Assembly (NCBI GenBank): GCA_900169235.1
Contig: FWCC01000443.1
Coordinates: 1 to 51,837 of the forward strand
DNA: 51,837 nt
Origin: Zarea fungicola
Lineage: Eukaryota > Ascomycota > Sordariomycetes > Hypocreales > Cordycipitaceae
Direction of reading: 5' to 3'
Shown: positions 44,652 to 51,837 of the stretch, piece by piece
Numbering within the stretch: position 1 is the stretch's first letter
Layout of the letters: each line of letters starts with the position of its first letter
Position numbers and translations under genes: made by a program
Notes under the pieces: model-generated
Told to the model about the DNA's origin: nothing
The model's input: only the letters and a program-made list of their open reading frames with translations
Databases searched by the model: none

Positions 44652-45780
44652 CTACATTTCAGTGTACGCGTTGAGCGCAAGCTGGCCCCCCAAATGGGCA
44701 TACAATACATTCCCCTCTGCAATTTCACCAGTCTTGATCATGTCCATCATGCCTGCAAGGCTCTTACCTTCATAAACTGGGTCAGTGATGAAGGCTTCGG
44801 TCTGTGCGCCGAATCTGATCGCGGCAATAGTCGCCTCGTCAGGGATGCCGTAGACACCAGCATTGTATCGCGAATCAATGACAATGTCACTCTCCGTAAT
44901 GTCCTCTTCGCGCAGTCCAATCTTGGCCGCCGTAAATCGAGCGATGCGGAGTACCTGGTCAAATGTCTTTTGCGGCTCGCCCGACGCGTCGATGCCAATG
45001 ATCCTGCGGGCCGGCGATCCGTGCCTCGCCTGGCACAGCTTGAAGCCCGCCACCATGCCCGCCATGGTCGAGCCCGTCACCGCGCAAACAATCACCGCGC
45101 AAACAATCACCGTGTCAAAGAAGACGCCCATTTCCCTTTCCTGGGCCTCCACCTCAAACGCCCAACGCGCAAACCCCAGCCCGCCCAGCGGGTGGTCCGA
45201 AGCGCCCGCGGGGATGTAGTACGGCGTGCCTCCTGCGCTCTCGATCTCGGCCCGCAGTTGGGCGAGCGTGGTCTTGTGCTCGATGCCAAAGGTGGACGGG
45301 TCCAGTCGCACGTCGGCGCCCATCAGGCGGGAAAGCTGGATGTTCCCGACCGTCTCATACCCCGGATTCTGCCAGTTCACCCAGTGCTCCTGGACAGTGG
45401 CCGCCTTGAGGCCTAGCCGGGCCGCCACGGCAGACACCTGCCTGGTATGGTTGGATTGGATGCCGCCAATGGAAACAAGTGTATCGCAGCCCTGCGACAA
45501 TGCTTCGGCCGCAAGATACCTACAGGAGCACACAAAGGTTTTCTGTTTAGCGGCGGCATCGACACATGGGATACAAGTTTAATTAAACATACTCTAGCTT
45601 TCTGGTCTTATTGCCACCGTAGGCCAAACCAGAGTTGCAATCCTCTCTTTTAGCATAGACATTGACCCTGCCTCCAAGTGCCAAGGATATGCGGGGCAAC
45701 GGCTGGATGGGAGATGGCCCAAAGAGGAAGTCTTGCTTGGGGATGCTGCTAAACGGCTCGGGTAAGTTGACACCGGTCAT
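44652..45780 (-). CDS. 1-aminocyclopropane-1-carboxylate (ACC) deaminase with an internal 5-residue duplication
   Basis: Spliced model 45780..45593, 45519..44652; 351 aa; 73-nt intron (GTATGT, TGTAG). This PLP enzyme opens ACC, the ethylene precursor, to 2-oxobutanoate and ammonia in the cytosol. Family signatures are present: [20 protein letters not shown] with PLP-lysine K58, [12 protein letters not shown] with nucleophile-region S85, [22 protein letters not shown] (PLP phosphate loop), GVYGIPDEA with Y286, and DPVYEGKS with Y312-E313. The Glu after that Tyr and the HLGG leucine favour ACC deaminase over D-cysteine desulfhydrase. Oddity: residues 200-209 read VIVCA twice, from a 15-bp tandem duplication (45081-45110), where relatives have one copy. 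The C-terminus stops soon after LALNAYTEM, a little shorter than usual. The MFS gene is divergent, 1.1 kb away. Confidence 0.88.
45081..45110 (+). repeat. Perfect 15-bp in-frame tandem duplication in ACC deaminase
   Basis: CGCGCAAACAATCAC occurs twice in direct succession. It duplicates VIVCA in the beta-strand leading to the TGST phosphate-binding loop. The reading frame is kept and the copies are identical, pointing to a recent event or an assembly artefact. Confidence 0.9.
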
Positions 45781-46878
45781 GCTGATAAAGATTTGAAATT
45801 GTATTTTACCGAAATTGTAAGTTGTAGTAAAATGTAAGTTGAGAGTTGTAGGTTTGGGGGATGTATGTATCTTTCGTAGCAATGCAGCTCTACTTTATAT
45901 CTGGAGGGTGCCTTGTTGCATTGCGCCCTCCAGTAGTGTAAGGCAGGGTATGCTGCTGACTCGCTTGGCAAAAAAATATGTTATCATGGCCGCCGGCCAT
46001 TGTATGATATTCCCTAATTCGGATAGAGATGTTATTGTTTAAGTCATACTCCTCTCTCTCATGTAATACCTTAGTCAACGACAAGGCAGCTTGAATTTGA
46101 TTCTGATCCTTGTCTAGGGTAGGGCCGCATGTTGGCTGTCACGATGACTGCTAGCTCGTTTGAGTCTGGTTTTCTTGTTGCAGTGAAATGGAATATTCAG
46201 GGTGCATTATTCCTCAGAAAAAAATGAAGAATCAAAATAAAATCAGAGAAAAAATGCGGTCATCTTCTAAGATATTACATCCATGGTAGGAGTGGCAAAA
46301 GCTGCGACGGAGCTGGTACCTGGTGCAGAGCCGATCGTAGAGGTCGTCAAGGGGTCCTTACCAAGCCCAGACTTTGCAATCCAGTCTCTTAAACGCATAT
46401 GCAAAGCATGCAGCTAATTAATTGAAATTTTTTTTTTTTAAAAAAAAAAAAAAAAACATCCATCGATCCATTATCTGCAGGAAGCGGAGTATGCAGGTAT
46501 CTGGAGCCTTTCGGCGGAGCTCGGGCTAGCGCCGTGCTCTGTGCAAAAGCTTGTTTGTACCTTCGCCCTCCAATGTCTTACTTTTAGCTCGTTCATATCC
46601 TCGGTCTGGAGGCAAACACGGATTTGCCTCCAAAAATTATCCTCTTGCTACATCTACTGCTAGTACATTAAGATCACCGGCAGCCATCAAAATGTGCGCA
46701 TAGTAGATGCGCCGCTGGTCTTCTTCCCTTGCCCTCGGCCTATCGCTTGCCTCAGCGACAGCCACATCGTGACTCTTGCAAACCAGTACCAGACGGCGCT
46801 TTGCGACCGCCCGATTGAAGGCGCAGGCAGCCCTATTGCATACGACAGAAAGAAGCAAACGAAAACCCGTCCTCAAAG
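45781..46878. promoter_or_regulatory. Divergent intergenic region of ACC deaminase and MFS transporter
   Basis: 1.1 kb between two start codons. It includes a T-run directly followed by an A-run (about 46427-46457), a nucleosome-repelling type of tract that often marks fungal promoters. No coding frame with support. Confidence 0.5.
46427..46457. repeat. Adjacent poly(T)-poly(A) tracts, self-complementary
   Basis: About 13 T followed by about 17 A, so the region is a perfect AT palindrome. It may be a poly(dA:dT) promoter element or a scar of a retroposed poly(A) tail. Its length may be unreliable in the assembly. Confidence 0.75.
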
Positions 46879-47919
46879 ATGGCTCGACCAAAAAAAATAA
46901 CCATTACACCGCCGACAGTTGCCAAGCGTCGCACCAGCTCGTCCGGCTCGTTTCACGCTGGCGCCCCGATCCCCGGCGTCATGGGCGGTCGCCGTACGTC
47001 GGTGCACAAATACCAGACATTTCCAACCGAACCGCCCAGCACGCCTGTGGGCACCATGGTCGACTACATATCCGACTCGGGTACGAGCGGTGGCGGCGGT
47101 TCGCTGCCATCGTCGCCCACGTCATCCTGCCGCGAGGACGTCAACTCCGACGACGACGACCATAACCACCACCATAATGAGACGCCGCTGCCCGTCCGTC
47201 AGCTGCTGCTGCTAGCGTACCTCTCTCTCTGCGAGCAGACGGCGCTCAACTCCCTCGCGCCGTACCTCCCTGAGATGGTCGGGTCCATGCCCACAATTGA
47301 CGAGAGCAAGACCGGCGTGTACATTGGCATCGTCGCGAGCGCCTTTGCCCTCGCCCAGCTGTCGACCAACTTTGCATGGGGCTACTCGTCGGATCTCATC
47401 GGCCGCAAGCCCGTGCTGCTTGCGGGCACGTTTGCGCTCATGTGCTGCTTCTGCGTCTTTGGGCTGTGCACACAATACTGGCACATTGTCCTCGTCCAGG
47501 TGCTCATGGGCCTGCTCAACGGCAACGCCGCCTGCGTGCCCACCGTCCTCGGCGAGGTCACGGACCGCTCCAACCAGAGTCAGGCCTTTGCATACCTGCC
47601 CATCATCTACTCGCTCGGCAGCATCACGGGCCCCGCCGTCGGCGGCCTTCTCGTCGGTAGCAAGATGACGACGGCGGCGTCGACGTACCCCTATCTCGCG
47701 CCGAATCTGGTCAGCGCGGTAATGCTGGCCACTGGCTTCATTGCCATTTTGCTGTGGTTTGAGGAGACGCTCGATGAGAACGAAGTTGGCCCGGGTAAGC
47801 CAAAGTGGCTACGTACCCTCACCGGCTGGCTCAAGAGGTTCGGCAGCAAGAAGGAGGAGGAGCCCAACCACCGCCACTCATGGAGCACGCGTTGGCCCCG
47901 GGGACGACAACAACAACAA

Positions 47920-47954
<35 letters not shown>

Positions 47955-48842
47955 CCTACTTGCCTCGGACTCCTCGTCAGAAGAGGAGGCTGAAGGGAAC
48001 GACCCAAACGCGTACGACGACGGCAGCAAGCCCGACAGCCACTTGAAGCATAATGTCTGGAAAGAAATCTTCAACCACACGACGGTGCTGCTCTTGGCCA
48101 CCTACCTCATCTTCCAGCTCTCCAATATTAGTTTCAACTCTCTTTATCCAGTCTTTGCCGCGACTGCTGCGCCTGCCGGACGTGGGCTGCACCCAGGCAA
48201 AATTGGGGCTTTCTTGAGCGTGGCAGGCATCCCGACGATTGTGTTCCAAGCATTCCTGTACCAGCGCCTGAGAAACAAGCTCGGCAGTCTAGGGACATAC
48301 CGGTATGCTCTGCTTGGTATCGCTGTGAGTATGATTTTGATGCCGTGGATTGGCCATGCCGATGATGCGCCGCTGTTTGGTGTAGGAACTGGCAAGCTGT
48401 GGCTATATACTGAGCTGTGCCTCGTGCTCGTCTTTAAAAACATTTGTGCTGTTGGTGGGTTATCTAGCGTTATGCTGTTGGTATGTACCCCCCTTTTTTT
48501 TCTATTGACCACGAAGAAAATGTTTAAGAAACATACCATTTAACTAACAATGTTACGTTTAAAATCTAGATTACCAACTCGGCACCTTCACACGCGAGCC
48601 TCGGCACACTCAATGGCCTTGCGCAAACGCTCTCTGCGCTCGGTCGCAGCGTTGGCCCCGTCGTCTCTGGCGGACTCTTTACCATTTCTGTGGGCATCAA
48701 GCCCAAGGGTGAAGCTCTTGCGTGGACCGTGTTTGGTGGCCTTGCATTATTTGGGTTCATTGCCGCGCTGTTCGTCCGCGGCCAAGGCCTCGAGAGTGAA
48801 GATTGGGATGAAGAGTCATTTTCTCAGGACAGCGAATCTTGA
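46879..48842 (+). CDS. Major facilitator superfamily transporter with polyQ loop
   Basis: Spliced model join(46879..48480, 48570..48842), 624 aa; 89-nt intron (GTATGT, TCTAG, with CTAAC near 48543). The cytosolic N-terminus is about 105 residues, rich in Ser and Asp/His (DDDDHNHHHN). The first six helices include the DHA1-type motif SDLIGRKPVLL and the RSNQSQAFAY/GPAVGGLLVG region typical of the YCR023C/zinc-induced-facilitator-like branch. The central loop holds a basic stretch, a run of 15 Gln (47909-47953, CAA then CAG codons) and an acidic SSSEEEAEG. The second half has six helices, the last ones encoded by exon 2 (GGLFTISVGIKPKG, FGGLALFGFIAALFV), ending in an acidic tail. Substrate unknown. 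The loop is longer than usual because of the polyQ. Confidence 0.87.
47909..47953 (+). repeat. CAA/CAG trinucleotide repeat coding polyglutamine
   Basis: About 5 CAA followed by about 10 CAG codons inside the MFS central loop. Length polymorphism between strains is likely. Confidence 0.85.
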
Positions 48843-49420
48843 AGTTTTGTTGTGGATACAAGGCCATAAAGAATACAACAGATTAAAGTAAAGCATTTCT
48901 TTGTTGAATATTTACTTTTAGCGGGTTACCTACGAGCGTTTTCGACTTCTGCTCCTGTCTATGGGGCGCTTCTGGTATGGGATGAGGAGAGAATATGAGA
49001 ATGGTTGGGCGTACATAATGACGGTAAGGATTACTTGCAATTTTCTAGGTATTTCATTAGCGTAGGCGCAGTAACGGTCTTGAATAAATCATTTGAATGT
49101 ATTTCGACGTCGATATGCTATCATGCGTAAAACTGCCAACGCTCCAATGTCTAGTCTATACCAAAACGCCAATATATGCAAACCAGGTCAAAACCTACTG
49201 CCCAAATCCATCTCAACATGAATAAAATAAACCAATTGACAACAAAAACAGAAAAAAAAAAGAGAACAAGTCAGAAAACAATGCCAAAAAGACCTCGCTT
49301 GCCTAACAATGAATGCGCTAAATCCAAAGCCAAAAATATGTTTTGTCCATCCATGCAATGCAATGCTTTGAAAAAGAAAAGAAATTCGTGGCCCCATGAT
49401 CTCTATGTATCTTGTCAAAT
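48843..49420. other. Convergent 3' region, AT-rich
   Basis: 578 bp between the stops of the MFS gene and the next minus-strand gene, with A-rich stretches at 49240-49290. No gene seen. Confidence 0.5.
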
Positions 49421-50245
49421 TTAGTACCAGGCTGGCGCAGCGGGCCAGTGCTTGAGCATGACGTTGACAGCCAGCGTCCACTCGCGCGAGAAGCAGCCGC
49501 TCAGCTTGAGGATATCCTCCTCCGTCGGCACCAGCCCTCCCCACATGGCTGGCTTGGACGCCTCCGCGACGGAAAAGTCGGCAATGAGGCCGTCGTCGCG
49601 AATGCGCACCAAACACAGCCAGGCCAGGTTCCAGCTGCGGTTGCTCTGGGGGTCGGCGCGCACGCGGCGGTTGGCCTCTTGGATGAGCTCGGCGCTGAAG
49701 GGGTAGCCGCGGGAAAGGCCCCGGAGCTCGCTGAGGAGCTGGTTGCTGTCGACGTAGTGCACCCAGGCGGATGTCATGGGGCCCTGGAAGGCGCGCGCGT
49801 CTTCTGGACTCGTGCAGGCGGCGGCGATGCGCTCGATCCGGCAGAGTTCGGTGATTGTGTTGACGCGGTGATTGGAGAGGGTGTCGATGAGCTGCTTCAT
49901 GTTGCGCGGGGAGGTGCTGCGCTCGCGGAGAGCGGAAGATGAGGAGGAGCGAGGAGAGTTGCGTTTGGGGTCAAGAGGGGGCGGCGGCATGGCTGCCGTG
50001 TCGCTGGAAACAGAGTTGCTGCGCTGGCTGCCCGGGGTCGACATGATGGGTGAGGACACCGCGGCGTAGTAGCTTGGGGAGGACCGGGGTGAAGAAGCAG
50101 TGGAAGAAGGAAGGGCGGCAGTAGCAGCACTACTGAAGGATAGAGGCCGAGCGGCTTGAAGAAACATGCTCCCTCGCTGTTGGGAGAGTCTTGTGAGTTG
50201 TTGAGTGGTAAGTTGTTTGCGTTGATGGCGCTTCTGCACTTTCAT
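49421..50245 (-). CDS. Uncharacterised protein with Ser/Pro-rich N-terminus and conserved-looking helical C-terminus
   Basis: Single exon, 274 aa; no family recognised. The start MKVQKRHQRKQLTTQQLTRL is basic. Residues about 30-115 are Ser/Pro/Ala-rich and disordered. About 118-274 look folded: KQLIDTLSNHRVNTITELCR, a segment AWVHYVDSNQLLSELRGLSR, NLAWLCLVRIRDDGLIADFS, and a Trp-rich end (FSREWTLAVNVMLKHWPAAP). The C-terminal composition (regular hydrophobics, several Trp) argues for a real gene. It could be a mitochondrial protein given the basic start, but the following Ser-rich stretch makes that uncertain. Convergent with the MFS gene. Confidence 0.65.
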   Translation of the reverse strand: MKVQKRHQRKQLTTQQLTRLSQQRGSMFLQAARPLSFSSAATAALPSSTASSPRSSPSYYAAVSSPIMSTPGSQRSNSVSSDTAAMPPPPLDPKRNSPRSSSSSALRERSTSPRNMKQLIDTLSNHRVNTITELCRIERIAAACTSPEDARAFQGPMTSAWVHYVDSNQLLSELRGLSRGYPFSAELIQEANRRVRADPQSNRSWNLAWLCLVRIRDDGLIADFSVAEASKPAMWGGLVPTEEDILKLSGCFSREWTLAVNVMLKHWPAAPAWY

Positions 50246-50632
50246 AGCTCATCGGTGTTGGGGTCCGAACACAGAATATATATGAAAAGTTGGCCGACGA
50301 CTAGTAGTTTATGTATATCTCTCCACGTCGACGCCACACATCGGGAGGGTGTACTAAATTGGTACCAAGTTGCCTGACCAGGATGTTTTGAGGCAGTGAA
50401 GATCCCATGTATAGACAAGAACTAGACGACCTAGATAGAGTCGCGGAAGTGGTGCTACCCGAATAAGCAAGCCGGGGTGTCCAATATGAGAAGCGATCGC
50501 ACGAGACAGCCTAGCCGATGAGGAACTCTTACGGCACCCCCAGTACGCCGTCTAATTGGCCAATTGTATTTGTATATTGAGAATAGTAATCAGCCCCGTC
50601 TTAGCGCGGGATTGGCAACTACCGCCGGCAGG

Positions 50633-50707
50633 ATGAGTGCCGCGTGTATATCGGCCCTCTTTTTGTTGGTGGTTTGGCTGGTTCGCAAGGCCAAGTCGTC
50701 CGATTAA
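50633..50707 (+). other. Micro-ORF coding a possible 24-residue membrane peptide
   Basis: The ATG at 50633 starts MSAACISALFLLVVWLVRKA and stops after KSSD. A single hydrophobic helix followed by a basic RKAK fits a small membrane protein in form, similar in layout to tiny ER subunits. I recognise no homologue and there is no transcript evidence; a short ORF like this can occur by chance. Confidence 0.2.
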
Positions 50708-51511
50708 GAGTGCAAGTCTCACCGGGCGGGATGGGTCTTGGCGTTGGTTTGCAGGCGAAATCTGACAGAATGGGACCGCGGCGTGAGCGAAAACAAGAAG
50801 CAGTGCCGCAATTGAGGGGTGAAGGCCTTAAATTGGCAACAAGAATATGGACTAACATCGCCATTATGCCATGTTGTTAGTCGGATATAGTGGCATCCGA
50901 TGACATACATGCTGTGCTTCCGGCATCTCTGGAGCATATCCAAAATGAGCTCCCTCGCCCCTGTACCTGTCAGCGCGCCACAGGGCAGGCCCAGACTAGG
51001 CTTACGCCTTTTTAACGGCCCATGTTGCGCTAGTTGGACTTTCTGCAGAGAATGTTTCTATTTCTGTCTTTTGGTGTGGCACTGTCAGCCTAGCCACCCC
51101 GCTCACCACATGGCTTTTTGGTGCTTCTAAGCGCCGAACACCCAAAAAGCCACTCGCTTGGCTTGGGCCAGGCACGGAAACGTCTAAAAAAGGAAATAAG
51201 TTCATAGTATTTCACAGGGTCTATATTGATTCTCGGCAGGGAAGCACACACACGGCTCGAATTCCAAATTCTGCATACTTCAAGGCTGCAGTGTTGCAGC
51301 TACCAGTACATACGCCACCTGGACTTGAGCCAAAGGCTGTTGTCCAGAAATAACTGTCAAGAGATGACCTGTTTCCATACTCACTGTATCCAGCAAGCGG
51401 ATACCAACTGCGAGTGGAACGGCAGTGTACCAGTAAGCGGACGCTTATAGCCCAGTGCACCAACAACAGAGCGGCGCAGAGGGTTACTGGGTACAGAGCG
51501 GATGGCTCAAC

Positions 51512-51565
51512 CGGACAGAGTGGACAAAGTGGGTGAAGTGGATGAAGCGGACAAAGCGGACGAAT
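51512..51565 (+). repeat. Degenerate 9-bp tandem array, about six units
   Basis: Units of the type YGGACAAAG / TGGATGAAG follow each other without gaps, differing at one to three bases. No reading frame through it has other support. Confidence 0.7.
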
Positions 51566-51837
51566 GTCGGCTCTCGTGTGCAAAAGCCGGGGAGCTAAAT
51601 TTGGAGTGGGCAGGAAACCCGGCTGAGTGGCGTCGTTGTGCCGGCGGGGATTCATGGTCCCAAGTGTGGTAAACGCGACACCACCATTCTAATAATAGTG
51701 CTTAAGCGCAATCTGCCTTGCTCGATTTGGATAGTTTAGAAACGAAACATGGTGAAACACTGATTACATTGTAACAAATTCTATTATCAATCGGTCGATC
51801 TTCAACTTTCTCTCCTTTTTTTTTTTTTTCTTTTTTT

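Larger units (their letters stand above)
50246..51837. other. Gene-poor right end of the window
   Basis: 1.6 kb with no firm gene. It holds a 24-codon ORF with a membrane-like segment (50633-50707), a degenerate 9-bp tandem array (51512-51565), and a closing T-rich tract (51810-51837). A longer minus-strand frame (51221-51655) runs through the 9-bp array and is rated as chance. Confidence 0.45.

Noticed and set aside
51221..51655. Minus-strand frame at the right end
   Set aside because: Runs through a 9-bp tandem array, no domain, Cys/Pro/Leu-biased; likely chance.
1..51837. CRISPR array, prokaryotic operon, provirus or intact transposon
   Set aside because: No regularly spaced repeats, no integrase, transposase or reverse-transcriptase motifs seen; genes are intron-bearing and fungal.

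Overview
The window is nuclear DNA of a filamentous ascomycete, most likely a Sordariomycete and probably of the order Hypocreales. The evidence is short introns (about 54-106 nt) with GTAWGT/GTRAGT donors and CTRAC-like branch points, GC-rich coding sequence with AT-richer gaps, and single-copy eukaryotic genes with a filamentous-fungal layout (UPF3, SIT4/PP6, EMC1, TYW2, a Cid1-type nucleotidyltransferase, ACC deaminase). The genus cannot be fixed by eye. The genes lie on both strands with no operon-like blocks. Spacing is loose, and several gaps of 2-4.7 kb hold no convincing gene.

Layout, left to right. 1-711 (-) is a partial secreted Ser/Thr/Gly-repeat (mucin-like) protein. 1524-2255 (+) is a Gly/Asn-rich, probably GPI-anchored wall protein. 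After a 3.3 kb gap come an Ssp120-like EF-hand protein (5528-6278 +), tRNA wybutosine enzyme TYW2 (6499-7665 -), the PP6/Sit4 phosphatase catalytic subunit (8012-9425 -, four exons, with an unusual acidic insert), the NMD factor UPF3 (9949-12051 +, four exons), a PNP-oxidase-like flavin split-barrel protein (12589-13458 -), and two coiled-coil proteins (14120-14962 - and 17115-18121 -).

The middle holds EMC1 (20401-23369 +), convergent with a secreted YHR202W-like metallophosphoesterase (23726-25684 -). A large gap follows with one weak spliced candidate (28839-29184 +). Then come an SLC35F-type transporter (30353-31810 +) and a BTB-like/F-box-like protein (32412-35399 -). The right part has a Cid1/CutA-like terminal nucleotidyltransferase (37833-41803 -), ACC deaminase (44652-45780 -), divergent from an MFS transporter (46879-48842 +), an uncharacterised Ser/Pro-rich protein (49421-50245 -), and a gene-poor right end.

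Functionally this is mostly housekeeping: RNA quality control and tailing (UPF3, Cid1-like), tRNA modification (TYW2), growth signalling (Sit4), ER membrane-protein insertion and secretory traffic (EMC1, Ssp120-like). Accessory parts are the wall proteins, ACC deaminase and the MFS transporter. No prokaryote-style operon, CRISPR array, confident RNA gene, intact transposon or secondary-metabolite cluster was found. The most unusual items are an in-frame 15-bp tandem duplication just before the PLP phosphate loop of ACC deaminase, an insert of about 70 residues inside the Sit4 catalytic core, an internally duplicated coiled coil around a Gly/Cys hinge, and a promoter-like pyrimidine-rich region (36770-37460) with no gene after it. 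All gene models were spliced by hand from splice-site consensus and reading-frame continuity; no database search or transcript data was used.
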